Source of the DNA: Budorcas taxicolor
Lineage: Eukaryota > Chordata > Mammalia > Artiodactyla > Bovidae
Direction of reading: 5' to 3'
DNA length: 64,000 nucleotides
Assembly: GCF_023091745.1 (NCBI RefSeq)
Contig: NC_068915.1
Span: 53,254,001 to 53,318,000 of the forward strand
Shown here: positions 42,602-53,333 of the stretch, in pieces
Layout: each line of letters opens with the position of its first letter
How positions within the stretch are numbered: the stretch's first letter is position 1
The notes under the pieces: generated by a model
Told to the model about the DNA's origin: nothing
Database searches by the model: none
What the model saw: the letters and a program-made list of their open reading frames with translations, nothing else
Translations under genes and position numbers: made by a program

Positions 42602-43298
42602 CTGAATTTGCCTTGATTCAATGGGCCAAACTTTCCAGCTTCCTATGCAGTATTTACATCATCAGACCTTGCTTCCATCACCGATCACATCCACAACTGG
42701 GTGTTTTTGCTTTGGCTCCATTCTTTCATTCTTTCTGTAGTTTTTTCCACTGATCTCCAGTAGCATATTGGGCACCTACTGACTTGATGAGTTCATCTTT
42801 CAGTGTCCTATCTTTTTTCCTTTTCATACTATTTATGGGGTTCTCAAGGCAAGAATACTGAAGTGGTTTTCCATTCCCTTCTCCAGTGGACCACGTTTTG
42901 TCAGAACTCTGTACCATGATCAGTCTGTCTTGGGTGGCACTACATGGCATGGCTCCTAGTTGCATTGAGCTAGCCAAGGCTATGGTCCAAGTGATCAGTT
43001 TGGTTAATTTACTGTGACTGTGGTTTTCATTCTCTCTGCCTTCTGATGGATAAGGATAAGAGACTTATGGAAGCTTCCTGATGTGAGAGACTGAGGGGGA
43101 AACTGGGTCTTGTTCTGATGCGTGGGGCCATGCTCAGTAAGTCTTTAATCCAATTTTCTGTTGATGGGCCAGGCTATGTTTTCTCCCTGTTGCTTGACCT
43201 GAGTCCAATCTACAGTGGAAGTAATGAAGATAATGGTGATCTCCTTCAAAAGGTCCTATCCAGGCACAGCTGCATGCAGTGTCCCCAACCCTGCACCA
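42602..43298 (-). mobile_element. BovB 5' region and start of endonuclease
   Basis: Reverse-complement endonuclease start (TTTGCCTTGATTCAATGGG), upstream segment (CAAGGCAAGAATACTGAAGTGG, CTTGGGTGGCACTAC) and the far 5' region (CTTTAATCCAATTTTCTGTTGATGG, GTAATGAAGATAATGGTGA, CCCCAACCCTGCA). This is one of three places in the window where the BovB 5' end survives. It may be the 5' half of the copy whose 3' half is 40709-42052. Confidence 0.85.
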
Positions 43299-44590
43299 AA
43301 GTCCAGGGCACTTACAAACATGGTAGTCCATACAGTAATTTTCATGAAGTAAAGATACACTTATTGCAGAAGTATAAATTAGCTGAAATTCTGTAACCAA
43401 TCAAAACACCAAACTCAGTCTAAGGTCACAAAAATTTTAAAATATATTTTTATGTGCACATATTAAAGAGAAATTCACAATGGTAATTATAATTTACTGA
43501 AAAATGAAAAAACAAAATAATGTATAGCAAGTGACATTGCACAAACACCCAAAACATACAAATTTTGTGACGTGGTTTGGTTTACTTTAACAAATTTCTT
43601 TGCCTACACCTTTTGCAGTGCACATTTTATCATGATTCACAGTGATATGATTTTTTTTCTTCAATGAACATGATACATTGTTTAATTTTAAAGATAAAGG
43701 GAAGGCATTATCCTGTAAAAGATGAAAGGATTTCAATGCAAATGTCAAGTTGCCTTTGTCTAGGTTATGAAGAGCTTGTAGTTTTGGATTTTCTTTTCCT
43801 TTCACAAATCCATTAATTAAAGATAAAGTTTAATCTGTTACCAGAGTCACATCTGACTTTTTGAACAATTCCATCAGTGACACCTACAAGCCACATTTAA
43901 CATTAAATAGAAAGATAGGGTCATTGATTGCAAGGTCTTGGAAAGAAGCCAATCTGCAAACCTAGAGGTGATTTTACAAACACACAGCTGAAATAAGCTG
44001 TGCATATGCCAGACTGAGATAACAGAATCATTGAGGAAAAGCTGTGAATTGAGGTGGGTGGGCTTATTAGGAAGCCCTGGTGTTTGCCCTCTTGATTTAA
44101 GAAATTTTCATAACTCTGAGGTAACAGACAAAATTTTCACCCATCTCTGTATTTCTTCAGATGGGATTAACAAGCCAGATATTTCTAATATGCAGATATC
44201 TGTTGCAAACATAAGAAACTTAAAATATTTAGCCAGTATTTCACTTTAAGTAGTTTTAGAGAAAATATTCATGCAACATCGTGTACTTGACATAGTATTT
44301 ATTTTTTAAAATACATGCTTTTATTTTTCCTGCCATGTTAACTATAAATACATATTCAAAACACCTATGCACATTATGAAATACAATAGAAATTAACATT
44401 TGAAATAAGCATTAAATATCTAGCTCAAATGTTATTTAATACATTAATGGTGTTTTTAGCTTTCATATTGACACCATGCACATTTATATTAGTCTGTGCT
44501 CTCCCTTTTAGAGCAGTAAATGTGGTTTGCCATAGCACCATCTTCTGTGAAATAGCTACTTATTTTTTAAAAAGTGGATACCCTAAATGT
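43299..44590. other. Background, nothing recognised
   Basis: About 1.3 kb of AT-rich sequence. A 72-codon minus frame at 43587-43805 and a 72-codon plus frame at 44031-44249 have no known motif. Confidence 0.5.
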
Positions 44591-44798
44591 GGGCTTCCCA
44601 GTGGCTCTGATGATAAACAATATGTCTGCAATGCAGAAATCTCTGTTTGGATCCCTGGTTGGGAAGATCCCCTGGAGAAGGGAATGGCTACCCACTCGAG
44701 TATTCTTGCCTGGAGAATTCCATGGAAAAAGGAGCCTGGTGGACGATGGTCCATGGGGTCACAAAGAGTTGGACATGACTGAAAGACTAACACTTTAA
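44591..44798 (+). mobile_element. Bov-tA SINE
   Basis: GGGCTTCCCAGTGGCTCTGATGATAAAC head, divergent B box (TGTTTGGATCCC), full body to GAGTTGGACATGACTG and an AACACTTTAACC tail. It lies 16 bp from an opposite-strand copy. Confidence 0.92.
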
Positions 44799-44814
44799 CC
44801 ACAAATATATGGTT

Positions 44815-45030
44815 GTGTGTTGATAAGTCACTTCACTCAAGTCCAACTCTACAACTATGGACCATAGTTCTCCAGGCTTCTCTGACCATGGGATTCTCCA
44901 GGGAAGAATACTGGAGTGGGTTGTCATTCCCTCCTCCAGGGGATCTTCCCAAAACAGGAACTGAACCCGTGTCTCTTCCGTCTCCTGAGTTGGCAGGCTG
45001 TTTATTTACCACAAGTGTCACCTGGGAAGT
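44815..45030 (-). mobile_element. Bov-tA SINE
   Basis: Reverse-complement body (CAGGGAAGAATACTGGAGTGG), B-box region (GAACTGAACCCGTGTCTC) and head (TTTACCACAAGTGTCACCTGGGAAG). It faces the plus-strand copy at 44591-44798 tail to tail. Confidence 0.9.
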
Positions 45031-45127
45031 CTGCCTCAATCTCATTGGCTCATGTGTCTCTTCTCTTGTCTATTTGTACTTCTCTCTCAACAGAAATTCA
45101 CTTCAGTTAAATTACTTGTGCAAGACA

Positions 45128-46476
45128 ACACAATTGTTGTTCTTGTTGTTCAGTCATTCAGTTGTGTCCAGCTCTGTAACCCCATGGACTTCAGCATTCC
45201 AGGCTTCCCTGTCCTTCACCATCTCCCAGAGTTTGCTCACATTCATGTCCATTGAGTCGGTGATGCCTTCTACCATCTCGCCCTTTGCCATTCCCTTCTC
45301 CTCCTGCCTTCAATCTTTCTCAGCATTAGGATCTTTTCCTATGAGTTGGCTTTTCACATAAGGTTGCCAAATTATTGGAGCTTCAGAATCAGTCCTTTCA
45401 ATGAATATTCAGGGTTGATTTTCTTTAGGATTGACTGGTTTGATCTCCTTGCAGTCCAAGGGATTCTCAAGCGTCTTCTCCAACACCACGGTTGAAAAGC
45501 ATCAATTCTTTGGCCCGTCTTTATGGTCCAACTCTCACATCCACACATGACTACCAGAAAAACCATGGCTTTAACTATATGGACTTTTATTGGCAAAGTA
45601 GTCTCTGCTTTTTAATACACTGTGTAGGTTTTCCATGGCTTTTCTTCCAAGGAGTACGTGTCTTTCAATTTCGTGGCCGCAGTCACCATTTGCAGTTATT
45701 TTGGAGCCCAAGAAAATAGTCTATCACTATTTCCATTTTCCCCCCCTCTTTTTGCCATGAGTGATGGGACCACATGCCATGATCTTTGTTTTTTGAATGT
45801 TAACTTTTAAGTCACCTTATTCACTTTTCTCTTTCTCCTTCATCAAAAGCTCTTTTGTTCCTCTTCATTTTCTGCTATAAGGGTGGTGTTATCCACAAAT
45901 CTGAGGTTGTTGCTGTTTCTCCCAGCAATCTTGATTCCAGCTTGTACTTCATCCAGCCTGACATTTCACATGATGTACTCTGTATATAAATTGAATAAGC
46001 AAGATGACAATATACAGCTTTGACATACTCCTTTCCCAATTTGGAAGCTGAAGTTGAATGGTTCTATGAAGACCCATATAATCATAAGGGATTTCATTTA
46101 GGTCATACTTGAATGGCCTAGTGGTTTTCCCTACTTTCTTAAATTTAAGTCTGAATTTTTCAATAAGGAGTTAATGATCTGAGCCACAGTCACCTCCTCA
46201 TCTTGTTTTTGCCAATTGAATAGAGCTTCTCCATCTTTGGCCACAAAGAGTATAATCAATCTGATTTCAATATTGACCATTTGGTGATGTCCATGTGAAG
46301 AGTCATCTCTTGTTCTGTTCGAAGGGGATGTTTGCTATGACCAGTGCCTTCTCTAGGCAAAATTTTGTTAGCTTTTGTCCTGCTTCATTTTGTACTCCAA
46401 GGTCAAATTTGCTTGTTACTCCAGGTATCTCTTCACTTCCTATTTTGTATTCCAGTCCCCTATGATGAAAAGGACA

Positions 46477-46513
<37 letters not shown>

Positions 46514-47200
46514 GTTCTAGAAGATCTTGTAGATCTTCATAGAATCATTAAATTCAGCTTCTTTGGCATTAGTAATTGGGGCATAGACTTGGATTACTGT
46601 GATATTGAAAGGTTTGCATTGGAAACGAACAGAGATCATTATGTTGTTTTTGAGACTGCACCCAAGTACTGCATTTCAGACTGTTTTATTGACTGTAAGG
46701 GCTACTCCATTCTTTTAAGGGAGTCTTGCCCACAATAATACATAAAATGGTCATCTAAATTAAAGTCGCCCACTCCTGTCTATTTTAGTTCACTGATTCC
46801 TAAAATGTCATTGTTCACTCTTGCCCTCTCCTGTCGGCTACTTTCAATTTGCCTTGATTCATGAACCTAACATTCCAGGTTCCTGTGCAATATTGTTCTT
46901 TACAGCATCAGACTTTACTTTCACCATCAGACACATCCACAACTGGGCATTGTTTCTGCTTGACTCAGCCTTTTCATTCCTTCTAGTGCTATTTCTCTGC
47001 TCTTCTCCAGTAGCATACTGGGCACTTGCTGACCTGGGAGTTCATCTTTCAGTGTCATTCCTTTTTGCCTTTTCATACTGTTCATGGGGTTCTCAGGAAA
47101 AGGATGCTGTGCCTACCAGGACAGCTGCAGTCAATTCCTTGACCCTGCAGCAGGCTGCTGTAGACCTACACCTCTGCCAAAGACTCCCAAACACTGACAA
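45128..47200 (-). mobile_element. Old BovB LINE spanning 3' tail to 5' region, with deletions
   Basis: In plus view it runs from a TTGTTGTT-type tail (45135), C-terminal region and late RT (to 46045), past a lost early RT, to the linker (from about 46078), endonuclease (46280-46880), and a 5' segment ending GACCCTGCAGCAGGC near 47150. A 31-bp endonuclease piece is inverted at 46046-46077. About 0.5 kb is missing at 47095. A (TG)16 run sits in the endonuclease. The RT box that is YADD elsewhere reads FVDN here. This is a long but heavily decayed copy. Confidence 0.9.
46479..46510. repeat. (TG)16 microsatellite inside BovB
   Basis: A perfect TG run between GGACAT and TTAGTTCTAG. The twin-primed copy has GGACATCTTTTTTGGGTGTTAG at the same place (17731-17752), so the run grew from a short T/G-rich seed within the element. 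Confidence 0.95.
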
Positions 47201-48217
47201 GGAAAGATGAGTGCATATGAGGGTAACTAGACTAGCAGATGGAGTACTAAGACATAAGCTGTAGTAGTAGTGCAGTCTAAAGATGATATGAAATAAAACT
47301 AAGAAATGAAGGGAAAATATTCAAGAAATATTTAGGAGAAAAAAACAATAGACATTGGTGATGAGTAGCCTAGATGCTGATAATCAATAATGTTGGGTAG
47401 TGATAATCAATAGTAATCTTGCAGTTATTTATATTTATGACATGACCTCAGGTCTTCCATTTCATTTCCATCCTGCAAATCCTTATAGACTTTGCAGGAT
47501 GCTTCTGAATGGCATTCATAATATCACCAACATGAAGAATATGAAATTTCAAAATAAATTGATATGTGCTTCTTCATTCAGTCTTTAGCAATTGTTGATT
47601 TATAGATGGTCTCCATACCTTAATTCAAGGGAAGAGATGAAACATTATATCAAACAGAATCAGATGTATCTTCAAAGTGCTTATTACTGTTATCAAATGA
47701 ATTGGGTCCCACTGCTCAACACTTAAATTATCTATACTGACAAATGTTGGAAGCAAAGGAAAGGTGCCTTTAATCAAATTGCTAGCAATCTGGGAAGATG
47801 ATGCATTCAGCATCCCTCAAAAACTGCTTCTAAAATTCTGCTTAATCAATGAAACTTTTAAAGGGAAGGAGGAAAGTAATCTCAGTTAATCATTGAGATG
47901 GGGGTCAGAATCATCACCATCCTCCCACTGTGTGCAGGCTCATTGATTTCTTGTGATCTTCCTCTAGATGTTAACTTATTCACAGTTTGGTCACAGAGTT
48001 TGTGAAATTACTGAAGGGGAAGCTAGGGAAGAGATATGATTATCTGTTAGTTACTTATTCTTTATTTCTACTTCTTTGAGCTATAGAAAGAATCAACAAG
48101 TTAGGCAAAATATCATGTGATTAAACGATTTGAAAAGTGTGCTTGGGCTGGATGTGAGTAAAGAATAGGGTACCTGGTTTAAGTTTAAGACAAAGGGGTT
48201 CCTCGTGCAGAGAGTGC
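47201..48217. other. Background, nothing recognised
   Basis: No repeat or coding structure identified. A 62-codon frame at 47400-47588 is unsupported. Confidence 0.5.
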
Positions 48218-48229
48218 TTTCCTATCAAA

Positions 48230-48452
48230 GTGAAAGTGAAAGTGAACTTCTTAGTCGCCTCCGACTCTTTTCGACCCCATGGACTGTAGCCTACCAGACT
48301 CCTCAGTCCATGGGATTTTCCAGGCAAGAATACTGGAGCGGGTTGCCGTTTCCTTCTCCAGGGGATCTTTCCGACCCAGGGATCGAACCTGGGTCTCCTG
48401 CCTTGTAGGCAGACGCTTTACCATCTGAGCTACTGGGAAAGCCCTATAAAGT
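48230..48452 (-). mobile_element. Well-preserved Bov-tA SINE with perfect 12-bp TSD
   Basis: GAAAGT-repeat tail, Bov-A body with CpGs kept (TCGCCTCCGACTC, TTTCGACCCC, TTTCCGACCCAGG), a clean B box (GGGATCGAACCTGGGTCTCC) and A box (CCATCTGAGCTACTGGG). TTTCCTATCAAA flanks it at 48218-48229 and 48453-48464. Retained CpGs, intact Pol III boxes and a perfect TSD suggest a recent insertion. Confidence 0.96.
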
Positions 48453-48756
48453 TTTCCTATCAAAAACTGCTTATAAATCCCCACTTGACAGAACATCATT
48501 GGATTTCTATAGGATTAGGGTGCATTTCATCTTTTGTAACTTCTTCATGCTGACATAGGGCACTCTATGTGGAAATTGTCAACATGGGTCTCTTTGCTAA
48601 AAATTTTAGTTGCCCATTTAAACATATAGTGAAGCTACAATTATTTTCATGCCCACAAAGATATAGATTATTGTGAGCAGTAACATTAATTCCATACTCT
48701 TGATGCCAGTTCTTGGAATTTTGCTAGCCATAGATTCAGTACTGTTCAAGTTGGAG

Positions 48757-49034
48757 CTGCTGATGCTGCTGCTAAGTTGCTTCAGTCATGTCCGACTCTG
48801 TGCAACCCCATAGACGGCAGCCTACCAAGCTCCCCCATCCCTGGGATTCTCCAGGCAAGAACACTGGAGTGAGTTGCCATTTCCTTCTCCAATGCATAAA
48901 AGTGAAAAGTGAAAGTGAAGTCGCTCAGTAAGTGACCAACTCTTTGGGACCCCATGGACTGCAGCCCACCAGGCTCCTCGACCCATGGGATTTTCCAGGC
49001 AAGAGTACTGGAGTGGGGTGCCATTGCCTTCTCC
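48757..49034 (-). mobile_element. Bov-A2 SINE with TSD
   Basis: CTGCTGATGCTGCTGCTAAG tail, first Bov-A unit, AAAGTGAAAAGTGAAAGTGAAG linker, second unit ending GGGGTGCCATTGCCTTCTC. CAAGTTGGAG (48747-48756) and CAACTTGGAG (49035-49044) form a 10-bp TSD with one mismatch. Confidence 0.94.
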
Positions 49035-49044
49035 CAACTTGGAG

Positions 49045-50821
49045 AAGCTTATATAGTAGCTATAGTCTGGTCATCATATAGCTTTTTTTACCTATGGTTG
49101 CAGTTGCAGTATCCGTAAAACAACTAAGAAATGTGCATCAGATTCTGAATCTGTGACTCAGTTATCTTAATCATTAACTACTTGGTTCTGTATTCGGGCC
49201 CTTCAGGGTTCTGCTGGATTCCATTATGTTTGACAGGTAAAGAGATGCTGTTTTCAGAACAAGGAAAAAGAAGTATGGTGCCATTGAATCCTAGAATGAC
49301 CCTTGAGGCCCAGGTAAACAATATAATATAAATTAAATTTTGTATCTGATGAAGTGGATCCACTGCCTTTTTTTTTTTTTTTAAATGTTATAGTTTCTCT
49401 CATAGAAGTCATGGGTTATAAGCACCCTTTGTTTTCTTCCAGGGCAATCAACGTTTCCTTCTACCCATTCATTCTTATTTTCCCTAACATCTAGGCTACT
49501 TGACCCCACTTTATGTCAGTTTGACCTTTAAGAACCAATCAGTAACTTAGTCTTAGAAATAATTTTGACCTTTATCCTTTCAAAAATCTTAATGAATTTA
49601 TACTGTTATCAAAGCCACATTAATTGCAATGTTCTTGCCTATAATTATCTTTTCACTTATAAATAGTGTGAGAAAGTTTATCTGTGACTTAGAAAAAGGC
49701 AAAAGATGTCACTAGGTATTTTGTCAGTACAGTCCTAGACTTGACTTTCTCTGGTCTATGCTATTTTACAACTTTGTGGGGCATATAACTTGTAGATTTG
49801 TGGCTAGTATGGATACAAACAATTTTAGTTCAGTGAAACAGACAACTCCAGAGATTAATGTTTTCTCTCTCTGTTGGATAGTAAACAGTGTTGGACAGTA
49901 ACTTACTTAGAATACTCTAGCTTGTTAAGTGCCTTTTGAACTGGTTTAAACTCTTTCTAAGACTCTTCATGAAGCAGTTGAATAAAACCTTATAACTTGT
50001 GTTCCCATTATAGCTGTAAGACAGTCATCATTGTACCTTTTAAAAAATATGTTTTAACAATGTTACTAATTAAACTATAAACTCTAAGAGTATAAATACT
50101 GTGAAATAGTTGTTTCTTCAAATATCTCCAGAATTTAGCACATGTATGCATGGTCATCAGGTAATATAAGTATTCTTAATTAGTAAGCAAATAAATGCAT
50201 TAAGTATAGTGTAATATAATTATCAGTGTATTATAGATTGTGCCCAAATGCTGTGTTCAATTCTCGGCATAACTCCAGTCACTGTGTTATAGAGTGAAGC
50301 TTCCAGAATTCGTGATAGTATCAGGAACTCAAACTGCTTAATCACAATACAAAACATACAGCAAGATAATATATTAATGTATATATTAATATAAAGAGGT
50401 ACAAACAGTTCTATTTGTATTATTCACCCATTAAGAATCATCTAGGAAAGCATGAATGTTATATCATTCACTAAATAGTCTGTTCTTCTAAAATGCTTTG
50501 ATGATGTAAATATTGTAAGTGTATATATGTTATATAACTCTATATGACATAGTGACACTTATTAAACTATTTAATAATACTGACTAGTAAAGTCAGTGCA
50601 CATTTAATGATTAACCTATACAGAAAACAGAAATTCAGAGGTATTCATTTGTGTTGGATATTCACAGAAGAGGAAAAACATATGCCAAATAAACAAGCAA
50701 AGTTAGGTACTCAACCTTATTTGTGAGTAGGAAAAAATGCCCTTTAAGACAGAAAGGTGCAATTTTATACTCATTTGATTGACAGTACATACATACATAC
50801 ATAGAATAAAAATAAAATCTT
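49045..50821. other. Background with one weak L2-like patch
   Basis: A patch at about 50075-50150 (ACTATAAACTCTAAGAG..ATCTCCAGAATTTAGCACATG) vaguely follows the L2 3' end. A T run lies near 49370-49381. Otherwise nothing recognised. Confidence 0.45.
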
Positions 50822-51250
50822 ACAATGTTGGAAAGGATGAGTATTCACAAGGTATGTTGGAGTATAAATTGGGATAATCACTTTGGAAAACTGACATTAT
50901 CTGCTAAAGATAATCATATACCTTATGATGCAGTGCTTTAACTCCTAGAAATATAGAAAAGCAAAAGCTTTTGTATGTGTTTGAGATGAGACATGCAAAA
51001 GATGATTCCAGATAGCACTATTCATAATAGAAAAAACCTAGAAAACACTTAGTGTAAATCCACAGAAAAGTGAATAATATACATACACTATGGTGCACAT
51101 ACACTATGGTGTATACACACATGGAATGGTTTACAACAGACAAAATAACTGAACTATAGCAGCATGTGCCAGTACAGAGAAATCCTAGCAGTAAAAGAAT
51201 AAATTAAAAAGTTTCCAAAACACCTTTTTCAATGGACCACTTACTAAATC
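50822..51250 (+). mobile_element. Ancient L1 ORF2 end / 3'UTR fragment
   Basis: The order 'ATAATCACTTTGGAAAACTGAC', 'CATATACCTTATGATGCAGTGCTTTAACTCCTAG', 'GCACTATTCATAATAGAAAAAACCTAG', 'CACATGGAATGGTTTACAACAGAC' follows the end of L1 ORF2 (the counterpart of 'CCATATGATCCAGCAATTCC...ATTCATAATAGCC...CAATGGAATATTA'). Strongly diverged. A (CATA)n patch lies just upstream at 50786-50802. Confidence 0.65.
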
Positions 51251-51274
51251 TTATTTATTTTTCAAAATGTAGAA

Positions 51275-51278
<4 letters not shown>

Positions 51279-51353
<75 letters not shown>
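51279..51353. repeat. Compound (AT)n(AC)n microsatellite
   Basis: About 38 bp of AT followed by about 34 bp of AC, then ATATAATAG. It lies at the end of an old L1 fragment. Confidence 0.97.
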
Positions 51354-51653
51354 ATAGTTCTCAAAAATATAGATTTGGTAAATCTATAAAAAAGAAAGGT
51401 AAGACAATAGAATGGAGAGAGTATGCGTTAAGGCAGGTTTTTGTAGGGGTCCTGATTTTGTTTGGGGTTGTGGTTCACAGGTAATGCCACTACTAAGAGA
51501 TAAAAATAAAATAGGACAAAAGTAATAGCTTAGCTTCACTTATTAAGGATTTTCAAATCATGTAGAGTGTTTAAAAAGTCAAGAGTTAAGATTTGAAATC
51601 TCTTAATTACCTATACACATCTTTGGCCAAACTAATATGTACTACACTATGTA
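51354..51653. other. Background, nothing recognised
   Basis: About 300 bp of sequence without identified features. It could be more of the old L1 3'UTR. Confidence 0.4.
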
Positions 51654-51664
51654 ATGTATAACAA

Positions 51665-51879
51665 GGGCTTCCCTGGTGGCTGGGTGGTAAAGAATCTGCT
51701 TGCTAATGCAGCAGAGGTGGGTTTAATCCCTGGGTTGGGAAGATCCTCTGGAGAAGGAAATGGCAACCCACTCTAGTATTCTTGTCTGGGAAATCCCCTA
51801 GACAGAGAAGCCTTACAGGCTGCAGTCCATGGGTTTGCAAAAGAGTCAAATGCAACTTTGCGACTAAACAACAACAAAA
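51665..51879 (+). mobile_element. Bov-tA SINE with TSD
   Basis: GGGCTTCCCTGGTGGCTGGGTGGTAAAG head, GGTTTAATCCC B box, body to TTTGCAAAAGAGTC and an ACAACAACA tail. ATGTATAACAA (51654-51664) and ATGTGTAACAA (51880-51890) form an 11-bp TSD with one mismatch. Confidence 0.94.
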
Positions 51880-51890
51880 ATGTGTAACAA

Positions 51891-52344
51891 ATGTATACCA
51901 GAGGTCATGTCATAAATTATTTTGTTACTTTCATAAAATTCTGAGTTAAAAAATGCTTTCCACTGTGTCTACACCATTTTGCTTAGAAAATTAAATTTGT
52001 GAACTACTAAATTAAAATTATAATGTTCAGAATTGGAAAACTAAGTAAATGGCATGTTTCAGATACATACACACAAAATAACAATATTAAAACTGCTTAT
52101 TTCTGATTGGGTGTGTGGATTATTGATATGTAATAGGTTATAACTACACATTTTTATTATAATTTTAATTGTTTAATAAATATGTCCATATAATATATAA
52201 CATCTAATTATCTTGACTGGAAAAACTGAACTAGATTAATTTCATATGTCAACCAAGTCTTCTTCGAAAGAAAGATGAGCAAATTGACATGTCTTTTGAA
52301 TGTGTTATTTTGGAATTAGGAAATCATAGTTCATATTGACTTCA
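51891..52344. other. Background, nothing recognised
   Basis: AT-rich, no feature identified. Confidence 0.5.
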
Positions 52345-52552
52345 CATACCCTAGTGGCTCAGACGGTAAAGAGTCTGCCTGCAGTGTGGGAGACCTGGGT
52401 TCGATCCTTGGCTTAGGAAGATTTCCTGGAGGAGGAAATGGCAACCCACTCCAGTATTCTTGCCTGGAGAATCCCATGGGTAGAGGAGCCTAGCAGGCTA
52501 CAATCCATGGGGTCGTGAAGAGTCGGCACGACTGAGCGACCAAGCACACAGG
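52345..52552 (+). mobile_element. Bov-tA SINE
   Basis: AGTGGCTCAGACGGTAAAGAG head with a clean B box (GGTTCGATCC), body to GGGGTCGTGAAGAGTCGGCACGACTGAGCG, and a CAAGCACAC tail. Several CpGs are kept. No clear TSD. Confidence 0.93.
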
Positions 52553-53277
52553 GAATTTTAAATTTCAAAGTAAATCCATTAAAACTCATGGAAATATAAG
52601 TAAATACTTTTGTTTGAGAGTGGTATGGAATCTATTTTTACTATTGTTTATAAAACTTAAAACACTTACCCTCCTTCCATCCCCCTTCTTTATCTAATAC
52701 TGAAAATATTTGTGCAGTATTCATTAGAAACAAAACGCTATAGATGCTGCCTGAAAAAGAAACAGAAATGAGACACAATCTCGGTTCTCAAGGTACTCAC
52801 TAGTGGGGAAGATAAAGCAGCAAAACAAGAAAGTATTTGTTGGGGACTCAACTTGAGAACATGCAAATTACTCTGGGAGTGTTTTAGAAAGAAAAATACA
52901 AATGCATACTGTTTCAATAATTTTTATACCTTCATTCACTAAGACATTTCTATTGAAGCCTTAATAACATAATGAACTCAATAAAAAGCTGTCAAAGCCT
53001 AGTGTATTTATGGAGGAAAAACTTGTTTTTTGATCTGAGAGCACAATTCTATAGGGAAATGTGGAGTATTTATAAAAAGAGTTAACACCCTATCACTTGA
53101 AGATACATATATCTTGTCTTTCTGCAAAAGATACCAGACTAACTTTTGAATCAGACAAGCAGACTGTTAAAAGGACAATGTTTTTTATTAATTAGAAGCA
53201 GATTAGCAGTCCCTTGAGTTTTCCTATAGTGGCATATTTTCCAGAAGAGCATTTTGGAGTGGATTTCCTTACATATA

Positions 53278-53281
<4 letters not shown>
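52553..53281. other. Background with a weak L2-like patch
   Basis: At about 52735-52830, GATGCTGCCTGAAAAAG and CACAATCTCGGTTCTCAAGGTACTCAC loosely follow the reverse-complement L2 3' end. Nothing else recognised. Confidence 0.4.

Positions 53282-53330
<49 letters not shown>
53282..53330. repeat. (TA)24 microsatellite
   Basis: A perfect TA run of about 49 bp. Long TA runs can extrude cruciforms. Confidence 0.98.

Positions 53331-53333
<3 letters not shown>

Noticed and set aside
48378..48447. tRNA-like sequence as a tRNA gene
   Set aside because: The A and B boxes belong to a Bov-tA SINE head followed by a BovB-derived body; no mature tRNA cloverleaf is bounded there.
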